NCBI GenBank assembly: GCA_013397865.1
Contig: VZTI01001048.1
Coordinates: 3,853,579 to 3,917,578, forward strand
Origin: Struthidea cinerea
Lineage: Eukaryota > Chordata > Aves > Passeriformes > Corcoracidae
DNA length: 64,000 bases
Reading direction: 5' to 3'
Position 1 is the stretch's first letter, and the number at the start of each line of letters is the position of its first letter. This document shows, one piece after another, positions 11,800 to 24,429 of the stretch. A model generated the notes under the pieces. The model was not told the DNA's origin. It saw only the letters and a list, made by a program, of their open reading frames with translations, and made no database searches. Both the position numbers and the translations under genes were made by a program.

Positions 11800-13080
11800 A
11801 TAACATTTTTTTTTTCTAATCTGAGGACTTATCTGTGCAGAAAGTGGAGAACACTTTACACAATTTCTATGCAGATGCTGCTTTGCCAAAACTTTTTAAT
11901 CAGTATGTGTGTTTTAGAGAAGTGAAATATTTTTTTACTTAGCCTCCCAGATGAATTTTTATTAATTAATAAAATCTTTTAGTCCCTCCAATGGTAGATG
12001 AAAGGGAAAACTGGATTTCTGAAGAATTAATGTTGGTTAACATGAATGTCATTCCTTGCCTATTCACTCAGATCTGATCTGCCAATATTTCTATTGACAT
12101 TTCGTCATGGCTCTTTCATCCGTTTCTTGAGAACATAAGAGAATTATCTGTGAAAGCCAGTTTGTTGGCAAGCTGTTTATTTGTACACATCCAGATAGTT
12201 TTTATTTTCTTTCTCTTTTTCAACTTGACAAAACAGTTACAGCTGTGTCAGTCTATCAATTTGACATTGCTTTCTCCAATGAAAGCTAGTCCAAGTTTTG
12301 GATATCTTTTGGCAAGAGTGGGGACTTTTGTCCAGACAGGCACTGGCCAAACACACCTGGCTGTAAATAACGAGTCAAAGTACTGTGTTCAGTCACCAAG
12401 TGATGGAGTTGCTTCTTTTATATTTATAATTATGTGGTTATGGTGTCAAAATTCTCACTTCTCAAATTACTTCAGATAATTGAAAAGAAAAAAACCCACA
12501 CAAAAACCTGCAAAAAAAAAATTAATGGTTATTACCAATCTGATTTGGGGGAAATGCTTCATTGACCTCACATGTGAGGCTTGATTTAATATGAGGAAGA
12601 CGCCCCAGCTGGGTACTCTGGTATAAGAGCAACAGCATATCAGTCTGACATCCTCTACCAGCTCCAGTCACGTTCAGTCATCAGTGCTCTAAGGAAAGCA
12701 AAGCAAAAAACAGAAGCCAAATTATACATCAAAAGGGAAACTGTATTTTCTCCTGCACTGCAGGCAACCAGCAGACCACCTCAGAACGGGATTCATATAC
12801 TGTGTCAGAGAGAAACAGTCAACAAACAGTCCTTTCAGCCCTCACCGCCCAGGATCTACAACAACACGCTGTGTAACCAGGAACTCATATTACAATTTAT
12901 TTTTAATACCAGGTTTATCCTGATTTCAGGCATAGAGTTCTTTCCAGAAATTATATTAAACTTGCATTTTTTAACCAAGTGCTATATATACAGAAATAAT
13001 TTCTTCTCCCTTTGAGATTCTGTACATTACTTGAGTGATGTATTATAAACCCAAAGGAGAAGGTGAACGGAAGACTTTAA
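11800..13080. other. Non-coding stretch, no gene seen
   Basis: A 109-codon plus-strand frame at 12150-12479 is leucine- and phenylalanine-rich from T-rich sequence and has no domain. Nothing else is recognisable. Confidence 0.5.
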
Positions 13081-13083
13081 ATT

Positions 13084-13118
13084 GGGGGGGGGGGGATTTT
13101 TTTTTTTTTTTTTTTTTT
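13084..13118. repeat. G12-A-T22 compound homopolymer
   Basis: Twelve G residues (13084-13095), a single A, then twenty-two T residues (13097-13118). It is an unusual adjacent pair of homopolymers. Lengths in the assembly may be inaccurate because sequencers miscount such runs. Confidence 0.95.
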
Positions 13119-13119
13119 G

Positions 13120-16100
13120 GGGAAGAATGGAAATGCTGATGGCTTCAGCTCTTACAATAAGATTTTGGTTCTGGGGAAGAGCAGTCCCAAAAGCAATTTC
13201 ACACAGGCAGGTTTAAACCATATCAGGAGTGTTGAAATGCTCTAGACAATCTTTTTTCCCCATCCTGATCAAGAAAAACATCATCATTGTGTGTATGTGC
13301 ATGTGTGGGGTGAGGGGAGAAGAAGCTCTTTACTTAGTATTATTATATTTGTAGAATGTGGTGTCTTAATTCCACCTGCCCAAATGTTTTACAGGGGAAA
13401 AAAATGGGAATATTTTCTATTAACTATACTTCTACTATGATAGAATAAAAATAAGGTATAATTTTTAAAAGACTGAGTTTAACAGAGTAATAAAAAGAGT
13501 TTCTGGGTAAAGCATGGGTTACTGAGAGTTACTGTAAATATGGGATACTATTCTTAAGGGGCAGTTATGAAGTAATGCTCTGGCATTCTTAAATTAGTCT
13601 TGTGCTTACTGAGGTTTGGAGATCCAGCATGAGTTTTGTGATCAGCTGAAGGACTGGTGCAGCATAGATCAAACCACATATTTTATAGTCTGGTCTTCAG
13701 TAGATCTAAATTTGTGAACAGGTATTTAAATTGTCTATGATTTCATTATGGTTCTGAAAAAACAATGGTGATGAAATAAAAGTACTTCTGTAGTAGTAAG
13801 GGTGTTAGAAATATTTAGAAGTAGTGATAATACTGTTGTTCACGTCCGTGTAGAACAAATGGGTGGGTAAAAAGGAGTGATCTGTGATGCTGGAGGTTTT
13901 ATATTCTCTGCTGAGCAGCCCTCTATGAATGATGATTCTGATGGTGTAGTTAGGTAGCTCAGAGCACAGTACAGATTTGGACTCAGTTATAGAGTGAATT
14001 TAGCTGGATGATTGTACCTTTGCTGGAGTACAGTTTTGCTTTTCAGTCTTATTTTGTTTGTTTGCTTTCAGATTGGCACAATTAATTAAAAAGTCTGGTG
14101 AATATAAGAGAAACAGCAAGTCAGTTTAAGCGAGCTATCAAATTAATGCCATATGACAACAACAGTTTTGTAAATGTGACCTGATTTGCCTCTGAAGGAG
14201 TTTATGCCAAAAATACTTTAATACAGGCACATACCGACCATTTTTATCAAGCCCGCAAGCAATTTATCCTCAAGTCTTAGTGTAGGAAAACTTGGAATAA
14301 GTAGGAAGTTCTGCTCAATAAAGAGTCTAGTTTTGGCTGCCAAACCAGCCAGTTCCAGAATCAAATTTTTTACACTTAATGCAACATCTTCCTCTACTAC
14401 TGATACCAGTAATGTTAAGATAGTCCCTAATTTCCTTCTCTTTTATTAGGAGTAAGGAATACTTGTAATTGTTTTACACAAGTAGAAGCTTGAGGTCATG
14501 GATGAGCTAGCACACTGCAGTGGAAGTACATTAACTCATGGGCTAAAATTCTCATTTAAGAGCGAAACAGTTCTAAATTTTTTTTCAAGCGACATTTCCA
14601 TATTTCTCTCAGAATACTTGATTCCTAGTAAGGGAAAACATTTTTCTGTTAAGCGGAATGAGTGTCATCATAAAATTGGTACATTTTTTTCATGGAAGCT
14701 AAAAAACTACACACTATTATTAAAAATAACATATGATCGTTAATGAGAAAGTCATTGTCTGTCCCTAATGCCAGACTTCTTGCTTGACAAGAAAGAGGGA
14801 GAAATCTGGTGTATTAAAATAAGCTGTTTATTGAAAAATATTAAATTATACTAGAAGTTCCATTTTCATACACTGTATGATTTTATAATCCTAACAATGA
14901 AAAGAAAAAAGTGTGTTTGTACCTTTTTTGAGTCATTATGGTGAAAGAAAGAAGCTGGAATGGTTTGGCAGATATTTTAGATTGTTTGTTTTAAAGCTGG
15001 GTTTTGAGCTTGTTTTTAACTGGGAATGAATAAGAAACAGTTGTTTCTCTGTGTCTTTTCCTGGAGGAACCCTTTGTCTCAAGAGGACTAGAAAGGAATC
15101 TTTCACAAAGATTTTCTCTCAGTTGTGGTATTGCTGATGTCAAGCATGCAAAAAACATGAGTCAGCACTCCAAAAGTCACGAGACTGCATCAAAAAGAAA
15201 GTGATCTGTTAAAATATCTACATGGCTCTCTTGTTTAAGCCTTTATGGTAAACTGATGGCACATTTTTATACTTTTTCTGCAAATTAAAATCTTATTTTC
15301 TCAAAACAAGAGAAGAAAAAAGAAGAAACAGCTGAATTTTCTCAAAATCTTGGAGGACTCCCAGAAATGGGTTTCTGAAGAACATCTGAAGCATTACAAA
15401 CATTGCAATATAATTGCAGGTGTTGGAAATGAGGCATTTGTTTGTAAGAACTTTGATCTAAATTTTAGTCAATGAAAACAATTGGGAAAAAACCTGATTG
15501 AAAGAAAAGCAGAGAAACCTTCCTCTGCATTTCAGGAGCTCAGGCTGCTGTAGCACCTTTTATTCTGCAGTCCTTCCAAAACAAATGCAGGAGAATAGGT
15601 CTCATGTCTTTAAGGTTAAATAAAAACCATATAAACATCTGATTACCGGGCAGAAGATACAGTCAGGTAATGGCAACACTTTGGTTTTGGCAAAAAAGGA
15701 ATAGGCAAAGTAGTGCAGGTGCTGCTGTTACAAAGATATAAAACCTCTACCACAGTTTAAAAGACAAAGACTATTTGAACCTAACAACGTGGTTTCTGGC
15801 CAGAAAAAGCTGCCATTATTTTTAAAAATGTCACCTCATTCACATTCAGTGATCAGAGAAAATGGAAACATTTTAAGGAGTAATTGTAAACATCTGCTAA
15901 AGTAAAAAAACGAAAACATGACTAAGACAGAAATGAGCTGCCAACATAAAGTATTGTGTGAACAAATCCACCGGAAAAACACCAGGTCTGTGGATGGATT
16001 CTATCTGGAATGTGAAAAAAAAATTATGATCATAAAAAACACTAGAATGCACCTAGAGATATTTTACTCTAAGTCAGTCTGGCCCTCTACGCAAATATCG

Positions 16101-16200
16101 AGGAATGTGGCTACACTTGAGTTTCTGCAGCAGCTTTGGCCCCTGCTGCTTCTCCTGCCCTGTTCCAAGAGAAGCATTTGCACAGGCACAGGGAATTGGA
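13120..16200. other. Non-coding stretch, no gene seen
   Basis: AT-rich. The part at about 14070-14220 (AATTAATTAAAAAG, AAATTAATGCCATATG, ACAACAACAG) has mild enhancer-like texture but no decisive feature. Open frames are short and unrecognised. Confidence 0.5.
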
Positions 16201-16238
16201 CTCAAACTGATCTAACAAATTTTTTCTTTCTTTTTCAG

Positions 16239-16373
16239 CTGGACCAGTTAAGAAAAAGTCAGTGGTGGTGCAGATGGTGATGACAGCTCATACAGAAATG
16301 CTGCTAGATTTCTAACCATTGCCTCGAAATACTGATTTCAAACTGCAGTGCTATAATGACAACATAAATGAAG
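16239..16373 (+). other. Weak candidate exon (coding or lncRNA)
   Basis: A strong polypyrimidine tract and acceptor (TTTTTTCTTTCTTTTTCAG, ending 16238) is followed 135 bases later by an AAG|GTAAAT donor at 16373/16374. In one frame, after two bases completing a split codon, 23 codons starting GPVKKKSVVVQM run open from the acceptor to a TAA at about 16312-16314. The product is not recognised. Acceptor-donor pairs this good occur by chance in tens of kilobases, so the call is tentative; a non-coding exon is as likely as a coding one. Confidence 0.15.
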
Positions 16374-16379
16374 GTAAAT

Positions 16380-19300
16380 CAGATCCTTATGGTTTTTAGA
16401 AAGTGCTCTCTAAGGCATCTATAGATCTGCATCTCAGCACAGCATTTACATGTGTTGAGCAACTTGCAGGGTCCAGGGCTGCTTTGCAAGATCTGTTGAC
16501 TCCAGCTTGGAGTAACAGAATGACAGAGTTAACACAGAAGATAGAGTAAAGGTGTGAATCACCCAATTTGCCAGGCATAACTGTGCCAGTTAAAGATGTT
16601 CCCATGACCAACTCATATCTCTCGTTGTAGGGATATAATACACTGTGTCCTCTGGCACAAGTGAGCATGTGCACATTTTCTAAAATACAGCAGGTAGCCT
16701 GTGTTGGCTCAAGTCATCCTTCCCTAATGCCAAACATTACCTCTAAAAGCAGCTGTTCTGATTGAAAATGTTTTATCACCATCCTTTGGTAGAAGCCTGT
16801 AATTCCTCCAGTTCTACTGGCTAACCAGTTCATTTGAGCTATTCCTACTCTATCCCTTTCTACAATGGGGGGAAATCAGACAGGTTACAGGTGGCTCTGG
16901 GCAGACAGGCTCTGCTGGGCTTGAAGGTCGGTGAGCACAGGTGCCCTGCACTGCCTTCCCATGCTGCAGCTTTCCCTGCCCAGACTCTGATCCAATAGCT
17001 GATAGTTACCCACCTTTTTTTTTCCCCTTTCACTTTGGTTTTGGCTTTCTTTTTCATTTTTTTTTAAACTGGATTAAGCTGTGGTTTGAATTAACCACAT
17101 TGCCATGGGAATGCCTGCCCTTCTCCAGCACAGTGGGCAACACTGGGGGAACAAATAGCTGCTGGCAAGGTAGGTGTGATTCTTTGCTAGAGTAGCAATG
17201 CCAGTTGGAGAAAAAGGCAAACCACCAATTTAAAAAAAATAGGCCTACAGTCTTCAGAGTTGACCAGAGTAGAGAATGTAAATAAGGACTTCTGGGAAAT
17301 GGAAGTTTCAGGAGAAGAATCCTGGAGGCTTTGCTGATTAGCTCTTTAAAAAAACCTCTGAAATTATAAGAACATCAAAGTAGTTTGATGGCCATGACTT
17401 GTTCTAGATCATACTCTGGCTGAATTACAGAGATTGGAACCCTGAAGGAAGACTGTTTGCGGAGGGTGGGTGGTATTAAATGTCGTGTATCACGTGCTCT
17501 TAATACGTATGTAGGTGGTGTTTGTAGAGGTTTATCTTTCCTGCTAAATACCTGGAAATGAGCTGTGTGGAGAAATGATGGCTCAATGCAGCTTGTCTGC
17601 ATTTGGGTGACAGTTAAGCCTGTGCTCTGTAAATGCAGCATAAGCACCAGTTTCTTTAAACTCCTGAGCAATGAATGCCAAATGCTCATGAAGAGCAACT
17701 TTCAAGAGATTTTCTTGGAATATGGCACATGTTTTCAGAAGATCTATGATAAGTCTTTTTGAAGAAAGCATTTGAAATATTTACTGTGTACTTTCAAACT
17801 GTGTTTTTTTGGTAGTTTGGTAATGGAGGACTGGCTGCTGGTTTAGCCTGTGGCCAGGAAGACAGTAGCAGTAGTTACATAATTCTCCTGGGTTGAGACA
17901 CCCCAAGACAATAATAAATCAGTAAAAACAAGCTTCTGACATCCTAACAATGAACTGCAAGCAAGCTAATATTTTCAGAGAAAGTTATTTCATTCTTTTT
18001 TATCTAGGTTGAAGAACCCAAAATTAACCCTCTTTCCAAGCTGTGGAATCCCCGCTATTGATCGTAGTTGATTTTGCACTAAAATTACAGGTTAAATTAA
18101 CGTTTTTGCTTATCTTTAAGGAAACTAGACCTTGCAGAGGTGTCATGAGAGTAGAAAATCTGTTTAAACAGGGATTGTCATCCTGAATGCTTGTAGACAA
18201 CAGGAAAAGAAGCAGTTTCAAACCTATCATTATAACTAAGTACCAGCCCTCCAGGGTCATGGTGTGCTGCCTTCACCAAAGCCACAGGTCACAAGCCATG
18301 GGTTCCATGGTGCTTTCAGCCTGGCTTTAGGCTCCTGCTACTGGATCAAAATAGTTGATTTTTTAAATTTCAAAATTTCATAATTTCAAAATTACTGATG
18401 AAATTGTAGGAAGTACTGAAGTGCTCTAAAGTCACCCTGTTGATTCAAAATTGAAGAAATTTTGACTTTTTGCTTGGAGGCTTTATGTGTGGCTAGAAAC
18501 CATTTCCAACATCTAATTTTAATCCTTTTGAAGCATTACTTATCATTTTAATCATAGAAGGAAAACAATAGAGCTGTCAAAAATACATATACAGTATGCT
18601 TTTGCTGTTTTCATTGTCACTGTAAGCCTGTGACTAAGAATTAGTGATCGTGCCTACTGAGGAAGTATTGGGCATGGCAGACCTGTTGTTAACAGTCATG
18701 GAACCACAGCTGTCTAAAGATGTCTTTGTTTTTCTGCTGAGCCAATTAAACCAGTCTAAAACTTTGTCCATAGCTCTGTCTCCTCCTGGTATATTTGATC
18801 ATAATACATAAAATACCAAAAACTAGAAAAAGAAATTTCATAAGTATGAAGGCTAAAATTCTCCCATGGTCTTTGCATTTTGAGTATAACATGTGTCAAA
18901 CATGACTACAGGCTTTTTTTCCAACTTACAAATATTTGCATTGCAGAAGCTGATTTAAAGAAAAAGGACTAGTTAAATACAAGTTGAATTTGTTGGTGCT
19001 ATTATGTGTTTCTCCATTGTCTCTCCACTTTGAGCGCTGCTCTTATCAGATGGAAACCAGAAGAATGTTGGTTTTAATTGCTGATTGTAAATGTGACAGC
19101 CTGTACTTTCAGCAGTGGTGTTTCTTAGCTTTAGGGAACAGAGATACAGCGATGTTGGAGGACAAAGCAAGTTTCCTGTATTCCTGCATGGGCTTCAGTG
19201 GGAGTCCCAGGCACTGGCTGAGGGTACAACTTTTTTGGTTTTTAATCATTAAATTTATCTGTGCTTTATCAGCCAACTGCTTCTGTAAAACCAGAATTAA

Positions 19301-20235
19301 TCTGGAATAACTGGGGGAATCAGAGGTATTGTTCAGATATGCACTAGCCCAGTTAATGTGGAATTGTGCCTGCTGGACAGGGCTGTCACTAGGGCTTTGC
19401 CATCTTTTAGACATGTTTAGGAACTCAGCTCAGTGCAGTTTATATACTGACTTCATATGCAGACACTTTGCTGAAAATATACAAAATTGAGATGGAAAAT
19501 TTCTTTGGGGCCATGATTCACTTTTTTCCAGTAGAAGGGAAATTAAAACCTTCAGCTCTGAAGAATCAGAAGAACATTAGTCTTTGTTACTGGCTCAAAA
19601 AGCTTGGAAGTAGAAAAAGCAACACCAGTATACAACATTTTCTTTTCAGTACTGCAACACAGTTTGTGTCTGAAGTGACAGACTTTGGTTTTTCTTTTAC
19701 TCTCTTGGTTCATCTGCAGTGGACTGCAAAACTGGTTAATTCAAAAAAGTGTCATTAATGTGCCTTCCAGCTCCCCAGTAAGTACATCTCACTTATCCTG
19801 ACAATCTTTTGCCAGTTTCAGTGGGCAGTTTTAGTTCACGTGAGGAGAGGGCATTGAGTTTTTCTACTCTGAGCTCTTTACAGAGTGCTAAAATCCTGCA
19901 TGAGACTCAACATCACCACAACAGTGAGTGTGAAAGTCCATAGGTCAGCACAGAGCTGTGCATGGAACCTCAGCATCTTCCCAAGGATTCTCCAGATGCA
20001 TATGGGGCTCCCAAGGTTTCTGGTGCTCCTGTTATTGCCACTCAGCTGTAGCATACTCATGACAGGGGTATCAATGGCTTGAACTCACCACTCTGCTTTT
20101 GCTTTAGAAAAAACAGATAAAGGAAAATGACATTTCCCAAACAAAGCTGACATCCAGCTGCATAAAGACTCAAAAAGTGTCCTTAGGTTTGCTTAGGAAC
20201 AAGACTGAGACTAGAGTTTGGCTCTATCCTGATGC
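16380..20235. other. Non-coding stretch, no gene seen
   Basis: Short frames on both strands overlap one another, for example the pairs at 17375-17698 minus with 17565-17762 plus, and 19109-19414 minus with 18984-19310 plus, so they look accidental. The sequence at 19188-19215 faintly resembles the old sauropsid 'gcttcagtgggagtc' repeat motif but is too short to call. Confidence 0.5.
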
Positions 20236-20240
20236 TGCAG

Positions 20241-20304
20241 TTTTTTGTTTGGGGATTAGTTTTAGGTTGTTTTGGTTCGGTTGTTGTTGGTTTGGGGTTT
20301 TTTA
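20241..20304. repeat. G/T-rich low-complexity tract
   Basis: TTTTTTGTTTGGGG-type sequence made almost only of G and T, ending in TTTTTTAACAG. Such GTTT-rich stretches are frequent in bird introns and intergenic DNA and support the avian assignment. Confidence 0.8.
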
Positions 20305-21590
20305 ACAGTTAACTTTAAGGGGAAATAATTATAAAAAGTCTACATGTTTACTTTTAAACACAGCATTTTTTCCACTCTGCCCCAAGTCTGACATTTTAAT
20401 GACCTGCTTTGCTTTGGTTTTTACTGGCAGTGTATATTGAAGGAGTATTTTATGTACAGTTTTAACATTTGAACAGCGCAGCTCCGTGTTCTGTTACTCT
20501 TTTATGTTTTGGATAATGTCTTTTAAGTTTTTATTTCTTTTAAGTGCTTACTAATTTGAGGGCATTTTTGCAAATACCTGTAGAAACTTTTTGATTAATT
20601 ATCAGTGAGGGTTATTAATTTAAGAAGAGCAAGCAAAGTAAAGGCTGCATATATTTTCACTCAAATTACTATCCTAAATGACTCCGTGGGGGGTTTCTTA
20701 TAGGGGTCACTGAAAGGCAGAAAGGAATGTTTTTACTTCTTTGCTTTGTCACAAAAATTAGGTTACAAGGGCTATAAATGCAGGTAATACTTTTTATTAC
20801 TAGATTTTTCTCTGTAATGAATATAACATTTCTTCTTTTCCGATACCCACTGAATGTCTTAGTACTTAGCATGTTTACTCTTACCTTTAACAAGCTCTAA
20901 AGTAATTCCCCTTTAAAAGTCTTGCAAGCAAATTTGAAGGTCAGAAAGAAACCCTGTATGGCAGGATCCCTGCTGGAAGGGGAAGATTGGAGGGGGAACT
21001 GTCTTGCCAGCTGCCCACGAGCTCACTGATAACACCAGTCCTTGAGCAGGTGAGGAACAGAGAAGTAAAAACTAAAACTGGAGAAGTCAAAAGTGTGAAC
21101 CAGAAAGACCAGAATTTTTTTGCAATGCAAAATACAAAATTGGTCACATATTTTCCTGCTATACAACAAATTGTTCTGTGCCAGTCTGCGAGAATCCAGA
21201 TTTACACAGTTCTCCAGTTCCACAAGAGACCTGGGCTGACTACTGCTTTGAGATTTGGGCCACGTAGTTAAGCTGGGGTGAGCAGCTCCCCTCAGCCGGG
21301 CTGTGCTGTGTCCCCAGTGGTGGCCTGGTGTGGCTGGGCTGGCAGGGCTCTCCCATCAGGGGAATCCACCTCCTCCCCAGATGGGCCCTTCAGGAGGGCA
21401 TTAATATTCTCTGAAAGGCAGCCACTCCTCTGCAGCTCTGTAAGGCCAATCTACTTTGATCTCAGCCTCAGAAACAGAGTGATGGGGGATAAGAATTCAA
21501 AGTATAAGAAGAAACTCAATATGCAAAGAATGTACTACATCTTAATAAGCAATGAGAATTCCCTCCATTTGTTGCTATTGTAAGGAAAAA
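20305..21590. other. Non-coding stretch with a small GC-richer patch
   Basis: The part at about 21265-21445 is GC-richer and supports overlapping frames, but no domain, promoter or repeat was recognised. The rest is AT-rich and featureless. Confidence 0.45.
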
Positions 21591-21800
21591 TAGTTTAATA
21601 TCTTTATGGGATTAGGACTCCACGGTACTTTGCTAATGAGTGGCCAGAGCTATTAAGATTTTCCCTATGTCTCCAGATAGGCTGGCAAACACACATCAAT
21701 AAACAATGGCGAGTCTAAGGCTGGCTATTAAGAGTTTGATCGGGTGAGTATTTTATTAATGTGGCTAACATGTTGAGTTATTTTGTTTGTAGACCCAGTA
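21590..21800. promoter_or_regulatory. Candidate conserved non-coding element
   Basis: GCTATTAAGA occurs twice, at 21649-21658 and 21724-21733. Between and around the copies are CAATAAACAATGG (FOX/SOX-like), CACGGTAC, ATGGCGAGTC and TTTGATCGGG with retained CpGs. No open frame or transposon trace was seen. This is one of the more enhancer-like blocks in the window, but the call is by texture only. Confidence 0.3.
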
Positions 21801-23040
21801 GAGCAAATATACAACACAGAATTTCTCTCTTTTCCTTACAAGAGACTTGAAGATTAAGGAAATTACCAGTAATGAATGGCAGCTTTTTAACCAAGTTTAT
21901 CACAAATGACCCTGGATTGTGAAGTGTTCACTATTCAGGCAGCTGTGGATAGACGGGAGATTGAGAAAATTACCAGTGAGGACAAAACTCTCTGTTTTTT
22001 ACTGGTTTGCTCAGAACTGTGGAGATATCATTCACATGAATACTTAGCCTGCATAGCAATGGCAAATACCAGCAAATTTAGCTTTCATAAGTGTATTTGA
22101 GAAAGATTAACGCACACCATTCAGTTCAAGTTTTAGTTTTTAGGTTAGCTGCCTTTCATATTAATCAGCTTTGGTTTTTTCAGAGGTGCCTTTTCTGTGT
22201 AAGAGCAGTGGGTGAATGCCATGTTTAATAACCCCTTACATCCACTAATTCCTTCTGCAGCAATTGTGTGGTTTCCCAAAAAAATTAAATTTGTATAATT
22301 GGAAGAAGAAATGTGGACATTAATGTTATTTGTGCTTAAAGTCCAAGAGGAGTTTATGTTTTGAGGAGTTGCATAGCCCTTTCAGAACCATTTACTGCTC
22401 CTCAAAGGCCTTTCTATTTATTTTTCCAGGTCCTATAAGTGTTGTAGGATTTAAGATCAGCACGAGATACTTTTTCACTTGATCAGCTGAGGTGCTAATT
22501 GTCACAATGAAGTACAGCATTCAAAGGATAGTGAGATATTTCACATGCAAACTCTGATTTCCTGAGTGTGATGGCAGGGGTTATTAGCAAAGATTTTCAT
22601 CAGGTCCCTGTTGAAACCTTGTTTCCTTAATTCACTTCTCCCAACTGATAAACAGCCATGCCATATCTCTAGCATCAATCTGACTGCCCAGAAACAGGTT
22701 AGTAAATTCTCTTACTCACAGACAGGGATTTAATTTTCCTTTCAGAAATTGTTTGAGAAGCATCAGAGGTTTGTACAATAGAGGCCAAGCATGAAAAACT
22801 TGTCAGTCAAATGAACGTCACCCCATAAATGTCCCTAACAGCTCTTTCCTCTTTTCTATTTTGAGAGGAGAAATTTAATTAATTTATTGGTTGGCATCTG
22901 TTTAACAGGCATATGTGTGATGGGTTTCTGAACACACCTGGTCTATTTTTTAATGTAACCCCCAAGAAGATTTTGATCTTATTTTTAGCTTTAACCTTAT
23001 AAAAATGTAACAGCACAAAGAATTCTTACAGTGACTAAAC
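21800..23040. other. Non-coding stretch, no gene seen
   Basis: Contains the short direct repeat 'aaattaccagt' at about 21859-21869 and 21967-21977. There are otherwise only short frames and AT-rich sequence, with some enhancer-like texture (for example TTTAATTAATTTATTGG near 22873-22889). Confidence 0.45.
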
Positions 23041-23073
23041 TCTTTTTTTTTTCTTTTTTTTTTCCTTTTTTTT
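23041..23073. repeat. T-rich low-complexity tract
   Basis: Three T runs of eight to ten residues separated by single or double C residues. It is a polypyrimidine tract with no adjacent exon-like sequence. Confidence 0.9.
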
Positions 23074-23089
23074 AATTTAAATCCCAGTT

Positions 23090-23480
23090 TCAAAGGAATT
23101 TAGCTATGACCTGGATTTTAATTTTCTTGGGGATTTTACTAATGCTTGAGGGGGGAAATCTGGTACATTTTCAGCATATTAAATACCTGTTTGTGTCAAA
23201 GTAGTCATTAGATTTCTAATTGATTTGATTACAGTACAGCGATACAGCAAAGGGTATATCTGAATATTTATCATCTTTAGTTATGCTATCATTAGAATAT
23301 GATTTCTGCATTTTCATTAGTGGGGCACACTACCTAAATATTGCTCAATTTTGAAACCACTTAATTATCCTGTCATTGGTGCAACATTATTCAATTTTAC
23401 ATTTAAATTGTTTTCCTGGAGTCCTAAGCTGGATTCAAATAAACTGTTCATTTTTGGCAACCAGGAAGAAGTGGAGTCCT
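23090..23480. promoter_or_regulatory. Candidate conserved non-coding element
   Basis: An AT-rich but complex block with many homeodomain-type cores (CACTTAATTATCC, TTTCTAATTGATTTGATTAC) and no open frame or repeat signature. It resembles conserved enhancers of developmental genes. An AT-rich background alone can also give this texture. Confidence 0.25.
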
Positions 23481-24100
23481 TGTAAAAATCAGACTTTGGA
23501 GTGAGGAAGTTGGCGATTTTTTTCATTAGTTTCATAGGGCTCATTGTTCCTATTCTGGAAACTTTATAGCTGCAATCACCTACGGCTAGAGTCTGATTTT
23601 TACTGAGGTGCTATAATAATTATACTAAGTACTTTCTGTTTGTCACTGACAAACACCAATCCTTGAATGTCACTTACAGAAAATAGAAACTTTTATATTG
23701 TGGCTTAGTTTCCAAAACTTCATGATTTGAGTTCTCAGAAATAAGTACAAGCTTTTCATTAGAGCCAAACCAAACAAACAAACAAAAAAACTACCCTGGG
23801 TTTTGCCTACAACCAGGAGATCTCTCAAACTTTTAGGCACACTCACAGGGATGTGATAAAATATTTTGCTAAGAAACTTAAGTATGACTTATTGAGAACT
23901 GAAGGTTGACAAGTTTAAATACTGTAATAGCAAAACAAACAAACAAAAACCTTTTAGTTCACTTGTGGATTAGGAGTTAATACTCTGAAATCCACAAGCT
24001 ACGGCTATCTGTGCTGTTATAATCCAAAAGAAGAACTCTACTCTTTCTGTTTTTTCAAAGGAAGATCTTAATCACCTCTTTGTAAGCCACCAAACCCCTT

Positions 24101-24170
24101 ATTAAAAGTCTGGGCCCAATCCTCCCTTGAAACCATGGCCCCAGCAAACTATGGGCTTTGATCCTAAATT
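24101..24170. repeat. Possible old sauropsid repeat remnant, reverse orientation
   Basis: 'gggcccaatcct' near the start and 'gggctttgatcc' near the end match the reverse complement of the 'ggatcaggccc' end of the old sauropsid repeat seen elsewhere in the window. It is very diverged, so the call is weak. Confidence 0.25.
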
Positions 24171-24339
24171 GAGAACAACAGCTACTGAAGGTAACAGTAT
24201 GTGATTAAGGACTGCGAAATTTGGGCCACTGACATTAGTGAGACTGACTGTTCATGTGAGTAAAGAACAATTTCATAAGATTAAGGACCATTATTATGTT
24301 TGGTAGTTGTATTCTTATTAACTCTTCCTCATTATTTAT

Positions 24340-24426
24340 TCAACTTAATAAGTTGAGCAATATTAATGTGTTGTCAATATCAACATTAATCAGTGGAATC
24401 TAGAGTAAAAATTACTGCAGTAATTT
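24340..24426. other. Cluster of three palindromes
   Basis: Within 87 bases there are three inverted repeats. TCAACTTAATAAGTTGA (24340-24356) has perfect 8-base arms around one base. 24362-24390 has arms ATTAATG...TTG and CAACATTAAT with a two-base bulge. AAATTACTGCAGTAATTT (24409-24426) is a perfect 18-base palindrome. Palindromes like these could be homodimer binding sites; the sequence does not show which factor, if any. Confidence 0.7.
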
Positions 24427-24429
24427 ATT

